Of a DNA stretch of 64,000 nt, positions 16,287 to 24,568 are shown in pieces. Position 1 is the stretch's first letter, and each line of letters opens with the position of its first letter. The DNA is from Palaeococcus pacificus DY20341 (GTDB lineage: Archaea > Methanobacteriota_B > Thermococci > Thermococcales > Thermococcaceae), in the NCBI RefSeq assembly GCF_000725425.1, contig NZ_CP006019.1:1462480-1526479 (forward strand). Reading direction: 5' to 3'. The notes under the pieces are model-generated. The model did not search any database. It worked only from the letters and a program-made list of their open reading frames with translations, and was not told the DNA's origin. The position numbers and the translations under genes are program-made.

Positions 16287-16999
16287 AGCCGAACCCCCTT
16301 TGACTCTATTAAAGACACAATTTTTTCCAAGCTAAGCTCACTAAAGTCCCTAAAGGTCAAATCGGCATCCAACTTAGCTTCTCTTACATAACCCAAAGTG
16401 ATCATTCCAAGCTCCTTACCTGCTTTTACCCCAGTAGGAGCGTCTTCAACAACCAAAAAAGCCCTAAGCTCGGGGAACTTGATTTTTAACTTCTCCAAAG
16501 CCATCTCAAAAACAAGCTTTTTATTCGGGGCTAACCCACTCACATTGATATCAAAAAGTTCGTTAAGCGATATTTTCTGGCCTTTATACTCAACTTCGAT
16601 TTTCTTGGCAAGTTTGGCTGCATTTTTAGATGCAGAAGCTAAAGCATGTTTAATCCCAGCTTCCTTTGCTTGTATCAGAAAAGCTATAGCATTTTCGTTA
16701 ATCTCATATTCCTTGTTTTCAAACATATCGTTTACAATTTTATTCTTAAACTCAGCGAACTCATGGAGGAGTTTTTGCTTTTCCTCATCTGTTTTAGCAT
16801 TAAACTTATCATAAACTCCCTTTAGCATTAATATATTATCAGCACCTTCATAACGAGGCTTTCCTGAAACATACTGAACGTAAAATTCGTGATCAAAGTC
16901 ATCAACACCATAGTGCTTAGCGGCTCTTCTCCAAGCTTCTTCATGCGGAGTAAAAACTAAAACACCATCGAAATCCCAGACAATACCAATGTTTTTCAT
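16283..16999 (-). CDS. HAD-family beta-phosphoglucomutase-like protein
   Basis: A 238-residue HAD protein with DFDGVLVFTP (nucleophile and acid/base Asp pair), a helical cap, ALASASKNAAKLAKK (motif II Ser) and VVEDAPTGVKAGKELGM (motifs III-IV). These match the beta-PGM subfamily. It would convert the beta-glucose-1-phosphate released by the GH65 enzyme, encoded immediately downstream with an ATGA overlap, into glucose-6-phosphate. The cap lacks an obvious standard beta-PGM TxR-xxR pattern, so a simple phosphatase role is a minor alternative. Confidence 0.82.
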   Translation of the reverse strand: MKNIGIVWDFDGVLVFTPHEEAWRRAAKHYGVDDFDHEFYVQYVSGKPRYEGADNILMLKGVYDKFNAKTDEEKQKLLHEFAEFKNKIVNDMFENKEYEINENAIAFLIQAKEAGIKHALASASKNAAKLAKKIEVEYKGQKISLNELFDINVSGLAPNKKLVFEMALEKLKIKFPELRAFLVVEDAPTGVKAGKELGMITLGYVREAKLDADLTFRDFSELSLEKIVSLIESKGVRL

Positions 17000-17014
17000 G
17001 CTTACACCTCCAAG

Positions 17015-18067
17015 TCATCTCTCGACTTTTTGTATTGTCACAAGTTGAGCTTCCACATCCTCTAATTCTGCATCAAAACCTCCTATTGTGAAGATACCGC
17101 TCTCATTTTCCAAAACAAAGTTGCTAACTATTCCATACCTGTTCACAGATTTTACCGCCCCATTAAGAGTTATATAATTCCCCTCTTTGATGTCCCTGCC
17201 TTCAACGCTTACTATTGGTAAATATCCCAGTCTCAAGAGGGCTTCTAATTCATCCAAAACCATTGAGAACTCGATGAATAATTTTGGATATATCTCTGGC
17301 CTGGGCTTCCAGCATAGCACTTCCTTTGCCTTAACCCAAAGATTGTTGTGGATATTTAGAAGCCTCAGCAGGAGATCTTTCTCATGGATTATGTAGCCAT
17401 AAATCTCAGTACTTGAAATTGGGGCCCGGTGAACGCTGAAAAACCTCCTTTTTGAGTATATAGCGCTTGAAAGATCCGAGATTACTAACAAAAAGTTTCC
17501 GAGTTCGGAAGTCTTAATCTTTAACTGATCCCTATATTGTTCAAATTCTTCTATTGGTCCCATTCTTGGATAAACAAGCAGATAGAGATTTACTCCTCTT
17601 TGAAGAGCGCCTAGGAGATAGGGTTTAATTTCTTGAAATATTGAATATGGCATTTCAGCTCTAATCTCGACTTGGGCACTGTTGATAACTTCAAGAATTC
17701 CTGAAACAACACCTTCCAAACCTCTCACAAGTGAGATATAAGGTGCTTCCTCTTCTGAAGTGAGGCTTATTTTCTTGAGTTCCTCCTCAAGAGTTGTTTT
17801 TAAAATATCCAGCTTTATCTTTTGAACTTCTATCAGTGACCCTATATCAGTAGCAGTGTAAATTCTTGGCCTTCCTGCAGAGGCCCTTATGAATCCCTTC
17901 CTAATCAAGCTTTGGATTATATTGTAAAGTTGGGGCTGATGAATGTCCAAGTAATCGAGAAGATCTTTAACTGTGGCGCCTTTTTTAGCGAGAATAGTTA
18001 GATAGACTTCAGCTTCCCTTTTTGTGAGACCTAACTCCTGAAGTCTCTCCACTAGGGCCATTTCCAA
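17015..18067 (-). CDS. TrmB-family sugar-responsive transcriptional regulator
   Basis: A 350-residue protein. The N-terminal winged helix has LGLTKREAEVYLTILAKKG and a recognition helix HQPQLYNIIQSLIRKGFI. A coiled-coil follows, then a C-terminal sugar-binding TrmB domain (about 110-350). Thermococcales TrmB proteins repress maltose/trehalose transporters and are released by sugars. It is the first gene of the GH65 arm and divergent from the transporter arm, so it probably controls both. The TTG at 18067 has the best spacing to GGAGG; an ATG two codons later is the alternative start. Confidence 0.87.
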   Translation of the reverse strand: MEMALVERLQELGLTKREAEVYLTILAKKGATVKDLLDYLDIHQPQLYNIIQSLIRKGFIRASAGRPRIYTATDIGSLIEVQKIKLDILKTTLEEELKKISLTSEEEAPYISLVRGLEGVVSGILEVINSAQVEIRAEMPYSIFQEIKPYLLGALQRGVNLYLLVYPRMGPIEEFEQYRDQLKIKTSELGNFLLVISDLSSAIYSKRRFFSVHRAPISSTEIYGYIIHEKDLLLRLLNIHNNLWVKAKEVLCWKPRPEIYPKLFIEFSMVLDELEALLRLGYLPIVSVEGRDIKEGNYITLNGAVKSVNRYGIVSNFVLENESGIFTIGGFDAELEDVEAQLVTIQKVER

Positions 18068-18118
18068 TATTATCCCTCCTATATTGTTGCACGCATCACA
18101 TATTTTTTATGTATTTTA

Positions 18119-18210
18119 ATACTATTTAAATTTATTGCATACTAATACGGAAAAGTTTATATAATATAATTATAGTATAAACTTCTGAGGACTGTAGTGT
18201 ACTACATAGT
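18119..18210. promoter_or_regulatory. Divergent control region with candidate TrmB sites
   Basis: ATACTA occurs at 18119-18124 and 18139-18144, exactly 20 bp apart, and its complement TAGTAT at 18173-18178. TGTAGT-GT-ACTACA (18193-18206) is an inverted repeat that runs into ACTA-CA-TAGT (18201-18210). The rightward TATA box TTTATATA is at 18156-18163, so the inverted repeat covers the expected transcription start near 18187 and beyond. The half-sites resemble the TACT/AGTA elements known for Thermococcus TrmB. Binding is inferred. Confidence 0.55.
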
Positions 18211-18224
18211 GGAGGGATGTAAAA

Positions 18225-19580
18225 ATGAGAAAAGCCCTCTTTGGAGTGTTTTTAGTTTTTGTTATGCTTTTTGCAGTTGCAGCTTCTGGCTGCATAGGTG
18301 GAGGAGAAACTACGACAACTACGGAGACACAAGTTAAGACCGAAACAAAAGTGGAAACGCAAACCCAAGTTCAAGAGAAAGTGTTTATAAGATTTGCCGG
18401 TTGGAGTGCCGGAGAAACAGAGATGAAAAACTACCAAAGGATGATATCCCAATTTGAGAGCAAGTATCCAAACATAGGCGTTAAGTATGAGGTCATAACC
18501 CAGATGTTCCACGAGAATATATTGGCATCCTTCGGTGCTGGAGTTGCCCCAGATGTCTTCTACGTCGATAGCTCATGGTCCCCAATGTTCATAGACAAAG
18601 GTGCTCTTTATCCAGTTTCAGACCTTGCAGATAAAGCATTCATCGACCAGTTCTATCCATTCCTCTTAGAGCCTTTTAAGAAGGGTGACAAACTCTATGG
18701 TCTTCCAAAGGACTGGAGTATGTTGGCACTTTTCTATAACAAGAAGCTCTTTGAGCAGGCTGGTCTTACAAAGCCACCAGAGACTTGGGAAGAGCTCGAA
18801 CAATACGCAAAGATAATAGCTGAAAAGACTGGAAAGCCAGGTTTAGCAATCTATTTGGGTGGATTTAACAGGTATGTACCTGTTGCTGTCAGCAACGGCG
18901 CTTCAAAACCATGGTTCGAGAAGCCTGAGGATGCTTCTTGGTTCGACAACCCAACCGTAAAGGAAACACTAACATGGTACATCAACTTGTATAGAGTGGG
19001 CAAAGTAGAGATGGAGAAAGAAGGTAAAACCCCCTATGTTGTTCAACCAGGTGATGTAGGTGCAGGATGGCTAGGAGATGCTTTTGGACAGCAAGAGGTT
19101 GCTATGGTGATAAGCGGTAACTGGATGATTCCATTCTTATCCGACCAATTCCCGGACTTCAAGTATGGCGAAGATTGGGACATCGCTCCATTACCCGCTG
19201 GAAAAGAGGGTAGGGCTACAATGGCATATACCGTTATTCTCGGAATAAACGCTAAAACCGAGCACCCACAAGAGACATGGAAGTTTGTAGAATATCTCCT
19301 AGGTCCAGAGGGACAAAAAGAACTTGTCGTTAAAGCAGGTCAAACATTACCAAGCATAAAGGGATTTGAGAACGATCCAGACATGTGGCCACAACACAAG
19401 AAGACGCTCTCATTCATGCCAGACTACAAGGAGGTCGTAGTGTTCATATGGGGACCCAAATCAGGTCCGCTTGAAGGTAAATTCAGCGATGCAATGGCTG
19501 CAGCAATGAGGGGAGAGATGACTCCCGAAGAGGCCATCGATATTATGAAGCAAATTGTGCAAGAAGAACTAAGCGGTTGA
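18225..19580 (+). CDS. Sugar ABC transporter substrate-binding lipoprotein
   Basis: A 451-residue family 1 extracellular binding protein. The signal peptide ends in ASGC with lipidated Cys23, followed by a Thr/Glu-rich linker (about 27-48) that tethers it to the membrane. The body has the MalE-like fold with FAGWSAGETE, LPKDWSMLALFYNKKLFEQAG, and aromatic-rich C-terminal residues such as FIWGPKSGPLEGKF. It is first in a transporter operon next to GH65, so an oligosaccharide ligand is likely. Its leader carries the candidate TrmB operator. Confidence 0.9.
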   Translation: MRKALFGVFLVFVMLFAVAASGCIGGGETTTTTETQVKTETKVETQTQVQEKVFIRFAGWSAGETEMKNYQRMISQFESKYPNIGVKYEVITQMFHENILASFGAGVAPDVFYVDSSWSPMFIDKGALYPVSDLADKAFIDQFYPFLLEPFKKGDKLYGLPKDWSMLALFYNKKLFEQAGLTKPPETWEELEQYAKIIAEKTGKPGLAIYLGGFNRYVPVAVSNGASKPWFEKPEDASWFDNPTVKETLTWYINLYRVGKVEMEKEGKTPYVVQPGDVGAGWLGDAFGQQEVAMVISGNWMIPFLSDQFPDFKYGEDWDIAPLPAGKEGRATMAYTVILGINAKTEHPQETWKFVEYLLGPEGQKELVVKAGQTLPSIKGFENDPDMWPQHKKTLSFMPDYKEVVVFIWGPKSGPLEGKFSDAMAAAMRGEMTPEEAIDIMKQIVQEELSG

Positions 19581-19590
19581 GGTGGTTTTT

Positions 19591-20532
19591 ATGTTTTCTA
19601 AATTTTCTTCTTTTTATGAGAAAGCTAGGAATAAGGAGATTGTAGCTGGTCTTTCGCTAATTTCTATTGCTGTTTTGCTCAACTTGGTTTTTGGATACTT
19701 TGCTATGATATTTGCATTCTATTTAAGCTTCTTTAAGTGGGACTATATTGGTGAGATGCAATTTGTTGGCTTAAAGAACTACGCTATTGTTGTTAGAGAT
19801 TTAATAAGAGGTATTAACGGTGCTTCCTACCTCCTCTCTCCTTTCTATACTGGTCTGAAAAACATCTTAGTGTACACTGCAATAGTTGTTCCTGTCCAGA
19901 CGTTTTTAGCAATAGTTTTAGCTTCATTTGCAAATCAAAAGATTAAGGGCCAACAGTTTTTCAAAGTCTCCTACTTTCTCCCAGCAACAACAAGCTCCGT
20001 CATAATAGCCCTCATCTTTATCTGGCTCTTCATGAAGAACGGCTTCATAAACTACGTCTTGACCACAGTAGTGCCCGGATTCCAACCAATAGACTGGATA
20101 AATGACAAAAGCTACCTGCTTTTGGCCATAGCTCTCGTTGCCATATGGGGAACAAGTGGCCACTTTATGGTGTCATTTCTAGCAGCAATGCAGGCTATAC
20201 CAAAGGACATATATGAAGCTGCAATGCTGGATGGTGCAGGACCGATAAGGCGATTCTTTTTCATAACCATCCCCATGCTAAGGCCAATGATAGTTTACGT
20301 CGTTGTAATGGGCTTAATTGGTGCACTTCAAATGTTCGACTTGGCATGGGTGATGGCCGGAGCTAACGGAGGACCAGGTGGTGCAGGCTATACTGTTGCA
20401 CTAGATATTTACAATGAGGCATTTACGCGCATAAACCCCGGTGTTGCAGCAGCAAAGAGCTGGTTCCTGTTCGCAATAATATTTACGACGACATATCTCT
20501 TCCAGAAAAAGTATGGAGGGGCTATGAGATGA
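19591..20532 (+). CDS. Sugar ABC transporter permease (MalF-like)
   Basis: A 313-residue membrane protein with about six helices and the binding-protein-dependent permease EAA loop (EAAMLDGAGPIRRFFFITIPMLRP shortened here to EAAMLDGAGPI). ATG 19591 follows GAGGTGG at the usual distance and is preferred to GTG 19582. It lacks the large periplasmic insertion of E. coli MalF, as is usual for archaeal homologues. It overlaps the next permease gene by 4 bp (ATGA). Confidence 0.9.
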   Translation: MFSKFSSFYEKARNKEIVAGLSLISIAVLLNLVFGYFAMIFAFYLSFFKWDYIGEMQFVGLKNYAIVVRDLIRGINGASYLLSPFYTGLKNILVYTAIVVPVQTFLAIVLASFANQKIKGQQFFKVSYFLPATTSSVIIALIFIWLFMKNGFINYVLTTVVPGFQPIDWINDKSYLLLAIALVAIWGTSGHFMVSFLAAMQAIPKDIYEAAMLDGAGPIRRFFFITIPMLRPMIVYVVVMGLIGALQMFDLAWVMAGANGGPGGAGYTVALDIYNEAFTRINPGVAAAKSWFLFAIIFTTTYLFQKKYGGAMR

Positions 20533-21377
20533 CACCAAAAGAGAAGGAGATGCTCATAAGGAAGATATGGATTTTAATAACCTATGCAGTACTTCTAACG
20601 TTTGCTTTAGTTTATTTAATGCCGTTTATACGATCATTAGTAGCTTCTTTCATGACTTGGGCTCAAGCATCACGATATCCTCCTGACTGGATTCCAAACC
20701 CCTTCACACTAGAGAACTACCAAAAGCTCTTCAGGCTCGACCTCTTCCCCAGGTGGATTAGGAACACCGCCCTATATGCAGGTATCATAATAGCAGGCAA
20801 CATCCTGTTTTCAAGCATGGCAGGCTACGCTTTCGCCCGTCTGAAATTTCCGGGAAGGGACATCATATTTTCCGCCCTGCTGTCTCTATTGATGATACCA
20901 ATGTTCGTGACCCTCGTCCCCAACTATATCATCATCTACAAGCTCGGCCTGATAGACAATATCTTTGGACTGGCACTCCTGGGCCTTGTGAACGTCTCAA
21001 GCATATTCCTCATGAGGCAGTACTTTATGTCGCTCTCCAACGAAATCTTTGAAGCGGCCCGCCTGGACGGGTGCGGCCCTATAAAGGCCTTTTTCTACAT
21101 TGCTCTCCCACTTTCCAAGCCCGTTTTAGGGGCGGTGGCAGTTTATCAATTCCTCGGTTCGTGGAACGCATTCATCGGACCCCTCATCTTCTTAAGATCC
21201 CCCGAGAACTTCACACTACCTGTCGGACTTAGCTTTGCTTTCCAAAGGGCAATGTGGACTGAGTACACCCCAATAATTGCGGGTTCTCTTGTAGCCTCTG
21301 CCCCTACGATACTAATGTTCCTAATACTAAACAGGTACTTGATTAGGGGAATAGTCATTACAGGAGGGAAAGGCTAA
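20529..21377 (+). CDS. Sugar ABC transporter permease (MalG-like)
   Basis: A 282-residue membrane protein with six helices and the EAA motif EAARLDGCGPIKAFFYIALP near residue 175. It is the second half of the transmembrane channel. The start overlaps the stop of the MalF-like gene, and its stop overlaps the start of the ATPase gene by one base, giving a fully coupled transporter operon. Confidence 0.9.
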   Translation: MTPKEKEMLIRKIWILITYAVLLTFALVYLMPFIRSLVASFMTWAQASRYPPDWIPNPFTLENYQKLFRLDLFPRWIRNTALYAGIIIAGNILFSSMAGYAFARLKFPGRDIIFSALLSLLMIPMFVTLVPNYIIIYKLGLIDNIFGLALLGLVNVSSIFLMRQYFMSLSNEIFEAARLDGCGPIKAFFYIALPLSKPVLGAVAVYQFLGSWNAFIGPLIFLRSPENFTLPVGLSFAFQRAMWTEYTPIIAGSLVASAPTILMFLILNRYLIRGIVITGGKG

Positions 21378-22450
21378 TGGCTAGAGTCGTGCTTAAAGAT
21401 GTTACTAAAAAGTTTGGTGATGTTTTGGCAGTTAATAAGCTCAACCTTGAGATTAAGGACGGGGAATTTATGGTTCTCTTAGGCCCGAGTGGCTGTGGGA
21501 AGTCCACTACTTTAAGAATGATAGCAGGGCTGGAAAATCCAACAGCAGGCGAGATATGGATTGGAGAGCAACTGGTCAATGATTTAGACCCCACTAAGAG
21601 GAATACCGCAATGGTGTTCCAAAGTTATGCTCTCTATCCTCACATGACGGTCTTCGGCAATATCGAGTTCCCATTGAGAATGTCAGGAGTTCCTAAGCAG
21701 GAGAGAGCTAAAAAAGTTAAAGAAGTCGCGGAATTCCTCGGCATAAGTGAGCTTTTGAACAGAAAACCAAGTGAGCTCAGCGGTGGACAGCAGCAGCGTG
21801 TGGCCTTAGCGAGAGCTTTGGTGAGAGAGCCCAAAGTCTTTCTCCTAGATGAACCATTGAGCAACTTGGATGCAAAGATTAGGACCCAAATGCGCTTTGA
21901 GCTCAAGAGGCTCTTAAGCTATGAGCTCGGCATAACAACCGTTTACGTTACGCACGACCAAGTAGAGGCCATGACAATGGCAGACAGGATTGCTGTTTTG
22001 AATAAAGGCTCTCTTCAGCAGGTCGGTACTCCCGATGACATATTCTACAGACCCGCTAATACATTCGTGGCAACATTTGTAGGAAGTCCTCCGATGAATT
22101 TAATTAACGGAGACGTAATGAGAAAAGAGGGTAAGGTGCTCTTTGACAGCGGCCACTTTACATTGGAGCTCCCCACTGATGTTGAAGTGGAGGGTAAAGT
22201 AATACTCGGCTTCAGACCGCAGCATACAGAGGTGAGCATAGAGCCCAAAGAAGGCTTTGTGAAAGGGAAGCTTTTGGGAATTGAAAAGCTCGGAGTGGAA
22301 AGCTATGGACACCTACCCTACGATGACTTGGAGATTGTTATCCAGCTTCCGGAAGAGATACCCCCAAGCACAAAAGAAATATACTGGCGGCCGAGGCACG
22401 AGAGGACTTACATCTTCGACGGGAAGACCAGAAAGTTAATCTATGGTTAG
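21377..22450 (+). CDS. Sugar ABC transporter ATPase (MalK/UgpC type)
   Basis: A 357-residue ATPase with Walker A LGPSGCGKSTT, Q-loop MVFQSYALYPHMTV, signature LSGGQQQRVALARAL, Walker B VFLLDEPLSNLDAK and switch YVTHDQVEAMTMADR. A C-terminal regulatory OB-type domain (about 240-357) is present, as in MalK. It energises the upstream permease pair. Archaeal MalK-type proteins can also contact the TrmB regulator. Confidence 0.91.
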   Translation: MARVVLKDVTKKFGDVLAVNKLNLEIKDGEFMVLLGPSGCGKSTTLRMIAGLENPTAGEIWIGEQLVNDLDPTKRNTAMVFQSYALYPHMTVFGNIEFPLRMSGVPKQERAKKVKEVAEFLGISELLNRKPSELSGGQQQRVALARALVREPKVFLLDEPLSNLDAKIRTQMRFELKRLLSYELGITTVYVTHDQVEAMTMADRIAVLNKGSLQQVGTPDDIFYRPANTFVATFVGSPPMNLINGDVMRKEGKVLFDSGHFTLELPTDVEVEGKVILGFRPQHTEVSIEPKEGFVKGKLLGIEKLGVESYGHLPYDDLEIVIQLPEEIPPSTKEIYWRPRHERTYIFDGKTRKLIYG

Positions 22451-22493
22451 CTTTTCTGTTCTATTATTTTCCACACAGCTTTGAGGTGATGCT

Positions 22494-23696
22494 ATGAGGA
22501 TAGCCATGATAACACCGCATGGAGATCCATTGGGAAAGTTGGGAGAACCCGATACCGGCGGGCAGTGTGTTTACGTTAAGGAGTTAAGCAGGCATTTGGG
22601 GAAGCTTGGGGCTGAAGTGGACATTTTTACAAGGCAAAGGGGAGGAAGAAAGGAAATAGAGCACATAAGCGAAAATGTGAGAGTGATTAGGATAGAGTGT
22701 GGACCTGAGGGGTTCATCCCTAAAGAAAAGCTGATGCCATATTTACCAGAGTTTACTGAAAAAGTCGCCGAATATGTAGAAGAGAGAGAATACCGCGTAG
22801 TTCACACTCATTACTGCGATGGCGGCTTTGTAGGGTTAAAGCTCAAAGAGCGCTTTGGGGTTAAGATGATTCACACTTCTCACTCTCTCGGAATTTTGAA
22901 AGCCAAAGCTTTGGGGGATTTTGAACCATATAAAGAAAGGATTGCCCTTGAAAAGGAGATTTATGAGAAGAGCGATGCAATAATTGCAACGACAAAGATT
23001 GAGAAAAATGACATAGCAACGCTTTATGAAATTGAAGAGAGCAAAATTCATGTAATCCCTATAGGCGTTGACACAGGTTTTTACAGACCAATGGGTGATA
23101 AGGACAACCTCAAAAAAGAGCTCAACTTGCCTGAAATTCCACTAGTCTTTGCACTGGCAAGGCTTGACCCGAGAAAAGGTCTTGACCTTCTCATAAAGAG
23201 CGTTCCCTACATCAAGGAACACTATAACGGAGACTTTTTGGTTCTACTAAGCACCGGTACTGGAGCCAAGGAAGAGGAGAAAGAGATGAACAAGCTTTTG
23301 GCTCTAATAAAAGAGCTCAATGTGGAGGATAAAGTAAGGATAATACCCGCAATTGCGCCAGTGGAGCTAGTTCCCAAGTACTACTCAGCGGCTGATGTCT
23401 TTGTGCTTCCATCTCCATATGAGCCTTTTGGAATAGTTATGCTTGAGGCGATGGCATGCAAAGCTCCAATGGTTGCGACAAAGTTTGGAGGGCCAGCAGA
23501 GGTGCTCCAAGACGGTTATGACGGCTTTTTAGTCGATCCAAAAAACTCGGAAGAGATGGGAGCTAAGATTGCAGAGCTTTTGAGAGAGGAAGATAAGAGG
23601 GAGCTCTTTGCAGAAAGGGCTTATCAAAAAGTGCTCAGCAAGTATTCATGGGACAGCGTTGCAAAAGAAGTGTTAAATCTCTTTGAGAACGTTTAA
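22494..23696 (+). CDS. GT4 glycosyltransferase, sucrose-phosphate-synthase-like
   Basis: A 400-residue GT-B protein. The N-terminal GEPDTGGQCVYVKELSRHL segment is typical of the sucrose-phosphate synthase/sucrose synthase group. The C-terminal donor domain has ARLDPRKGLDLLI and the E-x7-E segment PYEPFGIVMLEAMA. It lacks the plant regulatory and phosphatase extensions. It follows the sugar transporter ATPase by 43 bp and precedes a PfkB kinase by 11 bp. It might cleave or form a hexosyl-fructose-like sugar with a nucleotide; the actual donor and acceptor are unknown. Confidence 0.8.
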   Translation: MRIAMITPHGDPLGKLGEPDTGGQCVYVKELSRHLGKLGAEVDIFTRQRGGRKEIEHISENVRVIRIECGPEGFIPKEKLMPYLPEFTEKVAEYVEEREYRVVHTHYCDGGFVGLKLKERFGVKMIHTSHSLGILKAKALGDFEPYKERIALEKEIYEKSDAIIATTKIEKNDIATLYEIEESKIHVIPIGVDTGFYRPMGDKDNLKKELNLPEIPLVFALARLDPRKGLDLLIKSVPYIKEHYNGDFLVLLSTGTGAKEEEKEMNKLLALIKELNVEDKVRIIPAIAPVELVPKYYSAADVFVLPSPYEPFGIVMLEAMACKAPMVATKFGGPAEVLQDGYDGFLVDPKNSEEMGAKIAELLREEDKRELFAERAYQKVLSKYSWDSVAKEVLNLFENV

Positions 23697-23707
23697 AGGG
23701 GGTTCAG

Positions 23708-24568
23708 ATGAAGGACATACTATCCATTGGAGAGGTGCTGGTAGACTTAAAAATTATCGGCGGTAAGATGGGCCTCCACACAGGGGGTTCCGCTCTCAAC
23801 CTTTCATTTTACGCTGAACAAGCGGGAGCAAAGGTGAAGTTCATTGGAGCCATTGGAAACGACTTTTTAGCAGAGCACATAGAAGAGGAGCTTAAAAGAT
23901 TAAACTTCAGTCAGAGGCCTATAAGAGTGGATGCAAGCACGACTCTTGTTTTGATAAAAGCTGAGGGAGAAAAGCTGACCCCGATAATATACCGCGCCGC
24001 TGATAGGATGTTAAGTTATGAGATAATAGATGCCAATTGGGAAAGGGCTGAGATAGTCCATACCTCAGCTTTTGCGCTCTCTCTTGAGCCAGCGAGCACT
24101 GCCATACTAAGGGCTTTGGAGAGAGCAAAAGAGGAGGGTGCTTTAATCAGCGTTGACCCAAACTATAGGAGAAAAATTTGGAGAACGTGGGGGGCAGGGA
24201 AAGAGGCCCTGCTTAAGGCAATTTCCATGGCGGATATAGTAAAGCCTTCAATAGAAGATGCCCAAGAGCTTTTTGGGGTCAAAACACCGCAAGAGGCTTT
24301 AGACGCTTTTAAGCTGGCTGGAGCAAAAAACATAATCCTGAGCATGGGTGGGAGAGGAGTTATAGCACTAACTGAGGAAAACGAAATAATTAAAGTTCCA
24401 GCTAAAAATGTAAGAGTTTGTGAGCCAACCGGTGCAGGTGATTCGCTATTCGGGACAATTTTAGCAAAGTTCTCAAAGGGCTGGAGCTTAAAGGAGGCCA
24501 TAGAAGAAGGCGTAAAAGTAGCAGCTAAAGTGGTGAGCAGACCCGGAACACTTGTAAAAGTAGATTAA
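23708..24568 (+). CDS. PfkB-family carbohydrate kinase
   Basis: A 286-residue ribokinase-fold protein with the N-terminal GGSALNLSFYAEQAGA signature, SVDPNYRRKIW near residue 148 and the C-terminal PTGAGDSLFG with catalytic Asp245. It is probably a fructokinase or a kinase for another sugar set free by the neighbouring phosphorylase or glycosyltransferase. It is last in the transporter arm and its end overlaps the convergent carbamoyltransferase gene by 4 bp. Substrate is assigned by context only. Confidence 0.85.
   Translation: MKDILSIGEVLVDLKIIGGKMGLHTGGSALNLSFYAEQAGAKVKFIGAIGNDFLAEHIEEELKRLNFSQRPIRVDASTTLVLIKAEGEKLTPIIYRAADRMLSYEIIDANWERAEIVHTSAFALSLEPASTAILRALERAKEEGALISVDPNYRRKIWRTWGAGKEALLKAISMADIVKPSIEDAQELFGVKTPQEALDAFKLAGAKNIILSMGGRGVIALTEENEIIKVPAKNVRVCEPTGAGDSLFGTILAKFSKGWSLKEAIEEGVKVAAKVVSRPGTLVKVD

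Noticed and set aside
18068-18224. Thermococcales glycolytic motif (TATCAC-N5-GTGATA)
   Set aside because: Looked for in the sugar promoter region and not found; other repeats are present instead.
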